Below, piece after piece: positions 1 to 6,542 of a stretch of 6,542 bases of DNA. Each line of letters opens with the position of its first letter. The first letter of the stretch is position 1. The DNA is taken from NCBI GenBank assembly GCA_002309035.1, contig DBWT01000051.1:33010-39551 (forward strand). Reading direction: 5' to 3'. The position numbers and the translations under genes are program-made. The stretch comes from Caryophanales bacterium UBA1231. Lineage in GTDB: Bacteria > Bacillota_I > Bacilli_A > ML615J-28 > CAG-313. The notes beneath the pieces were generated by a model, which made no database searches, was not told where the DNA came from, and saw only the letters and a program-made list of their open reading frames with translations.

Positions 1-920
1 GTGAGCCACAATATTGGCTCATTTATTATGCCGAATTTCATCAAATATGCGTTTGCATAACCATGGCTATCACTTGAGAAGATTAAACGCCAAACTAGAT
101 ATGCTGAACCACTTATTGATGGAGCATAGAAGACTAATGTCATGAATGAACGAAGTCTTGGACGAAGTTCATTGATTAACCATGCAAAGACGAAGGCAGC
201 TAAGTAGCTTAGTGGTCCTGTGACAACGGCTAGAATCAATGTATTCTTTATAGCAATCAAGAAGTTTTCATCATCGACAAATAATCTCATATAGTTTTCC
301 CAACCAACGAAGTCTGGGAATTCTAGTAAGTTGAAGTTTGTAAATGAAAGAACTAAAGACATTAATACAGGAACAACTGTAAAGGCAATAAATAGTAAAA
401 CATAAGGTGCTACTAAGTAATAATATTGTCTTTTAACATATATTTCTCTTCTTAATCTTCCACCACGTTTACTCCATCTTTCAACACGGTAGCTAAATGA
501 TGCACGGTGTTTTTCAATACGATATTTTTGAAGTAAACGGTCATGTTCTTTATTGTATTCGATATATTCATTAAAGATTACTTCGTCTTCTTTATTTGCT
601 TTATATTTTTTACGAAGTTCTTTCCATTTTACTTTTGATTCTTTGACTTGAATTTTTAGTTCAGCAGCATTTGCTTTTGCTTTTTCGTCAAATTCTTTGT
701 CTGATTTTTTCCATTCAGCTTTCTTTTCTTTATACGCTTCCCGCATATTTTTCTTTTCTTCAGTGCGGTCAGTACGCATAGCTTGATTTTTTTCTTGTTT
801 CTCTTTTGATGTTAATTTCTTACCACCATTGATTTTCTTGTGTTCAAGAATCGCTTTAGCTAATTTGAAGGCAAGAATTATGAATACTATTGAGAAAAAG
901 ATATATAAAAATATAGTCAT
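1..920 (-). CDS. Sugar ABC transporter permease, MalF/UgpA type, with long charged N-terminal extension (partial, 3' end off window)
   Basis: Membrane subunit of a carbohydrate ABC importer; 306 codons are visible and the frame stays open to base 1. I translated it by hand from the ATG at 918-920, which has a strong AGGAGG six bases upstream. Residues 1-20 (MTIFLYIFFSIVFIILAFKL) form one hydrophobic helix. Residues 21-162 are extremely rich in Lys, Glu and Arg and probably helical or coiled coil. The recognisable permease core begins near residue 163: first core helix about 167-195 (YYYLVAPYVLLF, then VVPVLMSLVLSF), the FVGWENYMRLF segment typical of MalF/UgpA proteins at about 205-214, then helices near 222-250 and 257-280 with FYAPSISGSAYLVWRLIF. 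The EAA loop that contacts the ATPase would lie outside the window. It follows the binding-protein gene by 12 bases, so the two should be co-expressed. Family assignment is firm; the role of the extension is unknown. Confidence 0.88.
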   Translation of the reverse strand, partial: MTIFLYIFFSIVFIILAFKLAKAILEHKKINGGKKLTSKEKQEKNQAMRTDRTEEKKNMREAYKEKKAEWKKSDKEFDEKAKANAAELKIQVKESKVKWKELRKKYKANKEDEVIFNEYIEYNKEHDRLLQKYRIEKHRASFSYRVERWSKRGGRLRREIYVKRQYYYLVAPYVLLFIAFTVVPVLMSLVLSFTNFNLLEFPDFVGWENYMRLFVDDENFLIAIKNTLILAVVTGPLSYLAAFVFAWLINELRPRLRSFMTLVFYAPSISGSAYLVWRLIFSSDSHGYANAYLMKFGIINEPILWL

Positions 921-926
921 AATTTA

Positions 927-932
927 CCTCCT
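927..932 (-). promoter_or_regulatory. Ribosome binding site of the permease gene
   Basis: AGGAGG on the minus strand, six bases before the permease ATG. It directly follows the TAA stop of the binding-protein gene (TAAAGGAGG), so a ribosome terminating there covers this site and translation may be coupled. It fixes the permease start and shows that the charged N-terminal extension is translated. Confidence 0.85.
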
Positions 933-3900
933 TTAGTCTAAATTGAATTCCTTTCTCTTACGATCGATTTCGTTATTGATGTTTTGTGCATAACGATACA
1001 ATGTTTCTTTAGCATTGTATTTATTATTAATTACACTACGATAAGCATTTTCAACTTCACGTCCTGTAATATATGATCCCGCAATTTGTGGGATTTCTTG
1101 AACACCATATAGATGGTAGATACCATCTTTATATTCATAAATGTATTGTGTATAATCAAGATATTCATTACCAGTATCTTTAACTTTAACCTTGACGATT
1201 TGATCAGTACCTCTTGGAATACCCCATTGTTTTAATAGTTGATCTAAATCTGCTTTTGGCCATGCAAGTTGTTGGAATGATTCGAAGTTTGCAGTTGGAT
1301 GACGTGCAGATGAACCTAGGATACCTTCCATTTCCTTACCGAATTCATCTTGAACTTCACCAGTCCACCACTTTAAGAATTCCCATGAAGCCCATTTCTT
1401 ATCTTCGCTTCTTTGTGCATTCTTTTCAATCATGATTGCACCACTACCTGATGCGACTGAAACGTGATTAGATACTGTATATGGATATGTGTCTTGTAAT
1501 TTATATGGATCGTTTTCAGCACTTTCAATTACAGATTCTGTACCTGGAAGAGGATAAAAGGCCCAATTACCTCTAATTTCAGGAGCGAATACCGCAAGCG
1601 TATTATACATTTCATAGTATGAAATACCTAGTGGCATTTCACCAGAACGGAATCTATTGATGAATGATGCAAATTTAGGGAATGAATACTTAGTATAGAA
1701 ATCAGTCCAATATTCAAATGCATCCATTGCTGTATCTTCAAGTAAACCTGTTGATTTAGCGTCAGTAGCATATAATTGACCGCCTCTTTGATAAAGCATT
1801 GTGACAAAGGCAGGATTTAATGCTGAAGCACCAGCATCATTTACAGGTAAATAGAATTGTAGTGAATTTGTTTGTAAGTCAGTCATTAATGAAAGTACTT
1901 GACCCCAGTTTGTTGGAACATATTGTTCCCAGTTCAAACCATACAATTCTTCCATAACATCAGTTCTAACAAACATCATCATATATATTTGTTTTTCAGG
2001 TACAGCATAAGTTGAACCATTAAATGTAAATTGTCTAATTGTACTTGATAAGAAGTATTTCTCAACAAATTCCCAATATGCATCGCCAAATGCTGTTGAT
2101 AGATCTAGTGCTGCATGACGAAGACCATAGTTTACTGGAAGCGATGAGTCAACGTTTATCGCAACCTCTGGACCAACACCAGCCAAGGCTGCTTTAAGTA
2201 AGACATCACCACCAGTTAATTTTAACTGTACTTTGATATGTACGTCCTTACCACCTATATTAAAGACTCGTTTCGAGAAATCATTATCGATTAGTTTTCT
2301 AATAACATTGGCTTGGTCACGACCTTGTGTCATCCATACTTGAATTTCAATGTCATCTAAACCATCGCCACTATCACCACTAGTTGTGCCGATTTCTGAA
2401 TAATCAATAACGAATGAATAATAGAATCTTGCTATAGAATCAAAGAATTTTATAAAGCCACTTTCAGTTGCTTTTTGAAGTTTATAACCACCATCTCTTG
2501 CATAAATTACAAGGTAGTCAACTGTTAGTGGGAATTCTCTTAAATCAGATAGAAGTGTACCAAGTGATGAAATATTAGTCGAGAATGAACTTAATTGCTT
2601 AGTAACTTTATTTGTTTTTTCTAAGAATGATGCAATTTGTTGAACCATTGTATCAATAATACCAGTCTTATCACTCTTACCATCTTTGTAGATTTTACCA
2701 TCACCAGCTGGATCGTCTTTATCATAGTTTTTAGATGCGATACGAGCAATAGCGAAAGATAATTGTTGTAATCTATCGTGAGCATCTTTCAAACGATTGA
2801 TTAAGTCTAAGTCATCAATCTTAGTTAGTCCATAGTCACGGTTTGTATCTGGAGAAACTGTTGTATATTTAATGATATTTAAATATAATAAACTTAAATC
2901 TTGTGTAACATTTTCAAGTTCTTCAACTAATTCACCATAAATACCTAATGTAACTTCCATACGGATTGTATGTTTACCTTTAGTTAGATAGAAATCAAAT
3001 GGACCATCACTTGAACCAAGTGTAATGTTTTGCCAATCATTTGAGTAGCTAAATACTGTTGATTTAAGTTCTTCAAATGGAATTTCATTATCGATATAAA
3101 CCATTCGATGAGAGTACATACCACGAACTAAGTTTTGACGAGCTCTTAGTGAAATATTGTAGTAGCCATCTTTTTCAACTTCAAATTCCCATTCAATCCA
3201 GTCACCTAAAACTTTCCAGTTTGAACCACCGATTGAATTTAGGTATGTATATTTTGAAGAATAAGGATAAGTTGCAGATGAAGTTCTATCAGTTACAGGA
3301 TATAGAGTTGGGCTTGATGTTGATGTACATGCTTCAGCCTCAACACGATAACTATATTTACTTTTTGCTTCATTTGGATATGTATCATATTTAGCTTTGT
3401 ATTCAGCATATGACATATATTGTTTTACTGAAACAATTGAAAGAGTATCAACTAAAACATATTCTTTAACTGATTGAATAGTTATAATGTTTTCACCTTC
3501 TGAAAAATAGTAAGCAAAAGGTTCAGTAACATATCCCATTTCATCAGAGAAATATTTTTCCATTTGAACACATTCAACTTCAATTTGTGATGGTTTAACA
3601 TCGTTTCCTGATGTATCAGACATCAATTTTAGTTTATATGAATGAGTATCATATTTATTGTTATATTCTTCGATTGTGCCAGTATCACCTGTCCAAACAC
3701 GTGAGAAGACATAACTTTGTTTTGCCATATTGTTTTGGAAAGCAATGTTTGGAATACTTGCTTTAGCTAACTCATTAGCATCATTCTTTAAAGCTGTTAA
3801 TGTCGTAATTAAAGCATCTGTATCATTAACTAAAGCAACAAGATCTTCTTCAGAAAGTTCTTCTTCTTCACTTCTATTATCGATACGTGCTTGATAACTG

Positions 3901-4553
3901 TTCTTTAAAGCAGTTAGTTCTTCAATTGATGAAGTGCCTAATGCTTGGTTTTCTTCTTTGTTTCTTAAGCATTTGTATAGATAATCTGCTAAAAGAGTAA
4001 CTTTTTGTTCAGCAGTTGCTTTAACAAAATCATTAGATCTAATGAATTCTGAATAATCGCTTTCAGCAATGTCTAACATTTGTTCGTATTTTTCAGGTTC
4101 ACTGATAAGTGTCATCTTCTTTTCAATTGATGAAGATTTACTTTCAATTTTTGTTGTAACATAATTTAATTTAAGATTGTAAAAACCAGCAGTTGGAACA
4201 ACTACACGATATGTAATTGAACCATTGTCACCAATCAATAAATATTCGCCATTTTCATCTTTCACAAATTCATCGCCAGAAATAGAGTAGCGTGAAGTTG
4301 CGGCTGAAGTTTGGGAAATATCAAAATCATAACCTTTAATGACGATATCATCGATTGTTGGTGTCACATATTCTCTGCCTGTTTCTTTCAAATAAACATC
4401 ATAGTCACCGCTTTCTAAAGAAGCAATAGTGGCAGCTGAGTGGTTGTAAGTATAATCGTTTGGTGTAACTTTATTAACATTTAGAATAATAATTAAAAAT
4501 GCTAAAACCAAAACAACCACTAATGTAATTATAATGAATTTCTTTTTATTCAT
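933..4553 (-). CDS. Large membrane-anchored extracellular solute-binding protein with two carbohydrate-binding-like modules
   Basis: Surface component of a sugar ABC importer, 1206 residues; ordinary sugar-binding proteins have about 400-550. The ATG at 4551-4553 is chosen because AAAGAGG lies six bases upstream; a TTG at 4577 in the same frame has no such support. Residues 1-24 are KKK plus a hydrophobic stretch (FIIITLVVVLVLAF) with no lipobox Cys, so a signal anchor is likely. About 60-375 is a beta-rich module (GSITYRVVVPTAGFYNLKL; PFAYYFSEGENIITIQ), interrupted by charged helices at about 153-265. About 401-536 is a second module resembling CBM6/35-type jelly rolls (YRVEAEA; GDWIEWEFEVEKDGYYNISL; LTKGKHTIRMEV). 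About 540-720 is a helical spacer, then a Gly/Ser/Asp linker (GTTSGDSGDG). About 733-1195 is a family-1 solute-binding fold (GRDQANVIRKLID; GVGPEVAIN; FNGSTYAVPEKQ; WASWEFLKWWTG). From memory, the layout matches a large-SBP family of Bacillota. It overlaps the hexosaminidase gene by 8 bases. Ligand unknown; an N-acetylhexosamine-containing glycan is inferred from the neighbour. Confidence 0.9.
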   Translation of the reverse strand: MNKKKFIIITLVVVLVLAFLIIILNVNKVTPNDYTYNHSAATIASLESGDYDVYLKETGREYVTPTIDDIVIKGYDFDISQTSAATSRYSISGDEFVKDENGEYLLIGDNGSITYRVVVPTAGFYNLKLNYVTTKIESKSSSIEKKMTLISEPEKYEQMLDIAESDYSEFIRSNDFVKATAEQKVTLLADYLYKCLRNKEENQALGTSSIEELTALKNSYQARIDNRSEEEELSEEDLVALVNDTDALITTLTALKNDANELAKASIPNIAFQNNMAKQSYVFSRVWTGDTGTIEEYNNKYDTHSYKLKLMSDTSGNDVKPSQIEVECVQMEKYFSDEMGYVTEPFAYYFSEGENIITIQSVKEYVLVDTLSIVSVKQYMSYAEYKAKYDTYPNEAKSKYSYRVEAEACTSTSSPTLYPVTDRTSSATYPYSSKYTYLNSIGGSNWKVLGDWIEWEFEVEKDGYYNISLRARQNLVRGMYSHRMVYIDNEIPFEELKSTVFSYSNDWQNITLGSSDGPFDFYLTKGKHTIRMEVTLGIYGELVEELENVTQDLSLLYLNIIKYTTVSPDTNRDYGLTKIDDLDLINRLKDAHDRLQQLSFAIARIASKNYDKDDPAGDGKIYKDGKSDKTGIIDTMVQQIASFLEKTNKVTKQLSSFSTNISSLGTLLSDLREFPLTVDYLVIYARDGGYKLQKATESGFIKFFDSIARFYYSFVIDYSEIGTTSGDSGDGLDDIEIQVWMTQGRDQANVIRKLIDNDFSKRVFNIGGKDVHIKVQLKLTGGDVLLKAALAGVGPEVAINVDSSLPVNYGLRHAALDLSTAFGDAYWEFVEKYFLSSTIRQFTFNGSTYAVPEKQIYMMMFVRTDVMEELYGLNWEQYVPTNWGQVLSLMTDLQTNSLQFYLPVNDAGASALNPAFVTMLYQRGGQLYATDAKSTGLLEDTAMDAFEYWTDFYTKYSFPKFASFINRFRSGEMPLGISYYEMYNTLAVFAPEIRGNWAFYPLPGTESVIESAENDPYKLQDTYPYTVSNHVSVASGSGAIMIEKNAQRSEDKKWASWEFLKWWTGEVQDEFGKEMEGILGSSARHPTANFESFQQLAWPKADLDQLLKQWGIPRGTDQIVKVKVKDTGNEYLDYTQYIYEYKDGIYHLYGVQEIPQIAGSYITGREVENAYRSVINNKYNAKETLYRYAQNINNEIDRKRKEFNLD

Positions 4554-6381
4554 GTTGGGCCTCTTTCTTATTATCAAATAAAAGTATTAAAGAATTCTCA
4601 AGTCTTTTAATTCGTGATGCGCTAAGTTCATAGCCATCTTTTTTATTGTCTTTTAACCAAATTGATTTATGGTTTTCTAAGTACTTTTCCAATTCTTGAT
4701 TAATTTCATTGAGTAAATTAAAATCCTTTGATTGAATGTACTTTTGAACATTTACTAATGCTTTAAGTAATATCAAAGTATTAGAAAGCTTTTCAGTATA
4801 TTCATTTTTAATTTTCACAAATGAAAGTTTTTCATCTAAATATTTAAGAAAAGCTTCTGTTCCGACAATTTCATAATAGTTCATTTTTTGATTTAAGCAG
4901 CGTTTCTTGAACTCTGCAATTGGATCTTTTTCTGTTTGAACTAATTCAGCTTGAATAATTGGATTAAAGAGTTTTGTTGAATAACCTTTATAAGTCTTTT
5001 CTTGAAGTTGATACATTGATAGTTCTAAAACAATCTGACCAATGAAATCATCTTTAAAATAATTTTGAACTTCTTCTTTTAATTCATACATCGATACGCA
5101 TTTTTCATGCCACATTTTTGATGATGCATAAATAATACCAGGGATTGAAAACATAAAGTATTGAAGATGTCCAAAGTCACCCCAGTCAGTAAGTAAAACA
5201 CCTAATGCATCATATTTTAGGGCTGCACTTACCGCATGATCTACACTATACTGCATTTCTAAATACTTAGAAGCTGCGGTTGACCATGATGAAGTCCCAG
5301 GGGCAAGCATAAATTTACGCTTTTGTGAAGAAAGCATTTTAGCATGTTCTAGGAATGGGTAATCATAAGTATAACCCCAGTCAATTAAAATTGCTTCCTT
5401 GTCTAACTGCTTGATTGCTTTAGGATTATGGATTAAGAAATCCCCCCAGAGTAATGGTGTTTTACCGTATTGTTTAACAGTTTCAGCTAATGCATTAAAA
5501 TAGTTAACAAAGACTGTTTCTTTTCCTAATTTATCACAAACTTCTTTCGTCTTATTGAAGCCTAATTCATATGGTTCATCAAAATTCATATTGAAATATT
5601 TTGAATTAGCATAAGGAATCATATCTTTATATAGTTGTCTAACAAGCGAAAGACTTCTTTCATTAGTTGGATCAAGCGTTGATGAAGTTCTTTTGCTTCC
5701 CCATATTTCAAATAAATCATCGCTTATCGCAAGATGTTTATATTGATCAACCTTTAACCATTCACTCATATGACCAAAACCATTTTCTGAAGGGACAAGA
5801 TCAATAAAGTGTTGATTAGCATAGTGTTGAATATCTAAAAATTCTTCAACAGTTATATAGTTTTTATCGTGATAAACAAATGGTTGACTTTTGTATTCAA
5901 ATGAGAATCCTTCGACATAAAGTTCTAAATGATTGTAGCGAAGTTGAGATAATAAATCAATTACTTTAAAGATTGTTTCTTTTTTAGGTACTTTATTACG
6001 GCTAATATCAATTTGAAAACCTCTAATTTTAAGTTCAGGTTCATCTTGAATATATTGTTCCTTTACTTCACCATATTCATCTTTAAGATCTTTTAAAGTA
6101 AGTAAACCATAATAAACACCTTTAGGAGTTGATGCATAAATTGTGATTTTCTTTTTGGTAATTTCTAAAGCATATTCTTCTTCATTAAGCTTTTTTGCTT
6201 TAACAATCAAAGGAATTCCTTCTTTATTCTTACTCAAGAACTGATTAGAAAACGTTTCCAAAGTAGGATGGAAAAAAGAGCCTAGATTGATGCTTGAAAT
6301 TAAATTTAAATTAATAAAATTATCTTGGTTCTTCGTGTTTAAGTACTTTTTTTCTTTTACTTTGTCGAAAAATAATTTCAT
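4546..6381 (-). CDS. Family 20-type glycoside hydrolase, probable cytosolic beta-N-acetylhexosaminidase
   Basis: 611 residues, predicted to remove terminal beta-linked N-acetylglucosamine or N-acetylgalactosamine from oligosaccharides. The ATG at 6379-6381 is preferred over an in-frame ATG ten codons upstream, because GGAGGT sits six bases before it and the upstream ATG falls almost at the predicted transcription start. There is no signal peptide. Residues about 55-112 look like the small alpha/beta domain that precedes the barrel in this family (ASTPKGVYYGLLTLKDL). Residues about 118-425 fit the TIM barrel: KIRGFQIDISRNKVPKKET, then LRYNHLELYVEGFSFEY, LVPSENGFGHMSEW, and the Asp-Glu pair D268-E269 in NFDEPYELG. 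This is the expected catalytic pair of GH20 enzymes, where Glu is the acid and Asp assists the substrate acetamido group. WGDF occurs at 312-315 and again in DWGDFGH near 399-405. The last 180 residues are helical, ending in a WLKDNKKDGYELSASR segment. First gene of the operon. GH20 is the best fit, but exact specificity, or a related exo-glucosaminidase activity, cannot be read from sequence. Confidence 0.85.
   Translation of the reverse strand: MKLFFDKVKEKKYLNTKNQDNFINLNLISSINLGSFFHPTLETFSNQFLSKNKEGIPLIVKAKKLNEEEYALEITKKKITIYASTPKGVYYGLLTLKDLKDEYGEVKEQYIQDEPELKIRGFQIDISRNKVPKKETIFKVIDLLSQLRYNHLELYVEGFSFEYKSQPFVYHDKNYITVEEFLDIQHYANQHFIDLVPSENGFGHMSEWLKVDQYKHLAISDDLFEIWGSKRTSSTLDPTNERSLSLVRQLYKDMIPYANSKYFNMNFDEPYELGFNKTKEVCDKLGKETVFVNYFNALAETVKQYGKTPLLWGDFLIHNPKAIKQLDKEAILIDWGYTYDYPFLEHAKMLSSQKRKFMLAPGTSSWSTAASKYLEMQYSVDHAVSAALKYDALGVLLTDWGDFGHLQYFMFSIPGIIYASSKMWHEKCVSMYELKEEVQNYFKDDFIGQIVLELSMYQLQEKTYKGYSTKLFNPIIQAELVQTEKDPIAEFKKRCLNQKMNYYEIVGTEAFLKYLDEKLSFVKIKNEYTEKLSNTLILLKALVNVQKYIQSKDFNLLNEINQELEKYLENHKSIWLKDNKKDGYELSASRIKRLENSLILLFDNKKEAQHE
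4560..4566 (-). promoter_or_regulatory. Ribosome binding site deciding the start of the solute-binding protein gene
   Basis: AAAGAGG on the minus strand, six bases before the ATG at 4551-4553. It lies inside the last codons of the hexosaminidase gene, whose TAA is at 4546-4548. Because of it I place the start at MNKKKF rather than at the upstream in-frame TTG, whose initiating region has no comparable site. Confidence 0.75.
6247..6261 (-). promoter_or_regulatory. Candidate cre (CcpA) site inside the hexosaminidase gene
   Basis: The minus strand reads TTGGAAACGTTTTCT, matching every fixed position of the published degenerate cre consensus WTGNAANCGNWNNCW. It exactly covers codons 41-45 (Leu-Glu-Thr-Phe-Ser), about 155-170 bases after the predicted transcription start. 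Intragenic cre sites of this kind act in Bacillota as roadblocks for carbon catabolite repression. The consensus is degenerate and AT-rich coding DNA can match by chance. The centre AAACGTTT is also palindromic, so a local LacI-family regulator is an alternative. Confidence 0.45.
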
Positions 6382-6387
6382 AATTTT

Positions 6388-6393
6388 ACCTCC
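6388..6393 (-). promoter_or_regulatory. Ribosome binding site of the hexosaminidase gene
   Basis: GGAGGT on the minus strand, six bases from the ATG at 6379-6381. It decides for the 611-residue product over a 621-residue one starting at 6411. Confidence 0.85.
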
Positions 6394-6421
6394 AAGCCAC
6401 ACTACGCCCATTATATAAATT

Positions 6422-6450
6422 ATTCTACCACAATTCTATTTTTTTTGCAA
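6422..6450 (-). promoter_or_regulatory. Probable sigma-A-type promoter of the operon
   Basis: On the minus strand a -35 TTGCAA (6445-6450, 4 of 6 consensus bases) is followed after exactly 17 bases by the -10 TAGAAT (6422-6427, 5 of 6). TGG immediately before it makes an extended -10. Transcription would start near 6415, giving a leader of about 34 bases that carries only the ribosome binding site, too short for a riboswitch. A second TATAAT at 6410-6415 lacks a -35 at the right distance. Confidence 0.7.
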
Positions 6451-6466
6451 CTTAATGGTACTATTC

Positions 6467-6514
6467 AAAATAAAAAAATTAAGCCTTTCTTGATTTAAAA
6501 AAAGTAAAGAGCTT
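6467..6514 (-). terminator. Possible Rho-independent terminator of the gene upstream of the operon
   Basis: On the minus strand the arm AAGCTCTTTACTT (6502-6514) can pair with AAGAAAGGCTT (6481-6491) across a loop of about 10 bases, with a bulged T and a bulged A. A run AATTTTTTTATTTT follows at 6467-6480. The stem is AT-rich and imperfect, so strength is doubtful. The T-run is on the minus-strand side only, which suggests a minus-strand gene ending just upstream; its identity is not visible. One minus-strand frame enters at 6541 and ends at TAA 6479-6481 after 20 codons (final residues FTFFKSRKA), but that is too short to call a gene. Confidence 0.4.
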
Positions 6515-6542
6515 TGATTGAAATGGTAAAATGTTAGTAGAC

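Noticed and set aside
1214..1435. Plus-strand open frame of 73 codons
   Set aside because: It lies wholly antisense to the conserved solute-binding domain, has no ribosome binding site of note and no recognisable protein features; a shadow of the real gene.
3077..3394. Plus-strand open frame of 105 codons
   Set aside because: It is antisense to the second carbohydrate-binding-like module, where the minus-strand frame is clearly the coding one. Its His/Tyr/Leu-rich composition is what reverse reading of AT-rich coding DNA produces.
4554..4577. Longer start (TTG at 4577) for the solute-binding protein
   Set aside because: It would add eight residues (TTG-initiated MIIRKRPN) before the Lys-rich signal anchor and lacks a suitable ribosome binding site, whereas the ATG at 4551-4553 has AAAGAGG at ideal distance.
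6382..6411. Longer start (ATG at 6411) for the hexosaminidase
   Set aside because: This ATG sits only a few bases from the predicted transcription start and has no ribosome binding site. The ATG at 6379-6381 has GGAGGT six bases upstream.
6382..6542. Possible riboswitch or small RNA in the leader region
   Set aside because: The leader from the predicted start to the ATG is only about 34 bases and shows no stable stem; the rest is promoter and the terminator-like hairpin.
6531..6542. Possible plus-strand gene start (ATG at 6531) for a divergent gene
   Set aside because: Only four codons are visible, with no convincing ribosome binding site or plus-strand promoter; the hairpin with its minus-strand T-run points instead to a co-directional upstream gene.
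1..6542. CRISPR arrays, insertion sequences, tRNA or rRNA genes
   Set aside because: No regularly spaced repeats, terminal inverted repeats, transposase-like protein or tRNA-like fold was seen; the window is almost fully occupied by three co-directional protein genes.

Overview
The window is AT-rich and every gene in it reads on the minus strand, so the order below follows transcription from high to low coordinates. The AT-rich, Lys/Asn/Ile-rich coding, strong AGGAGG-type ribosome binding sites, standard codon reading (TGG for Trp, no in-frame TGA, TAA stops) and gene content suggest a low-GC Gram-positive relative. Candidates are Bacillota, Erysipelotrichia-like bacteria, or a standard-code Mollicutes-related lineage such as Acholeplasma, Haloplasma or Izemoplasma. 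This placement is inference; nothing in the window fixes the taxon.

Layout: bases 6542-6466 hold the end of whatever lies upstream and a probable Rho-independent terminator. A good sigma-A-type promoter (extended -10) follows, with a leader of about 34 nt. Gene 1 (6381-4546) is a leaderless, hence probably cytosolic, family-20-type beta-N-acetylhexosaminidase. Gene 2 (4553-933) overlaps it by 8 nt and encodes a 1206-residue membrane-anchored sugar-binding protein. It has two carbohydrate-binding-like beta modules, helical spacers, and a family-1 solute-binding domain at its C-terminal end. Gene 3 (920 to the window edge) starts 12 nt later and is the 5' part of a MalF/UgpA-type sugar ABC permease. 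It carries an unusual N-terminal membrane helix plus about 140 very charged residues. The second permease expected for such a transporter would lie beyond base 1.

Reading as a system: this looks like one carbohydrate-uptake operon. The large surface protein would hold a glycan with its accessory modules and present a released oligosaccharide through its binding domain. The permease would import it, and the cytosolic hexosaminidase would split off terminal N-acetylhexosamine. The substrate is inferred from the hydrolase only. A full match to the catabolite-repression (cre) consensus lies inside gene 1 at codons 41-45 and suggests CcpA-type control. The binding protein resembles a large-SBP family I recall from Bacillota such as Paenibacillus and Lachnospiraceae, so the core is probably not new. 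The less expected parts are the helical insertion in the first beta module, a short insertion near the SBP C terminus and the charged extension of the permease.
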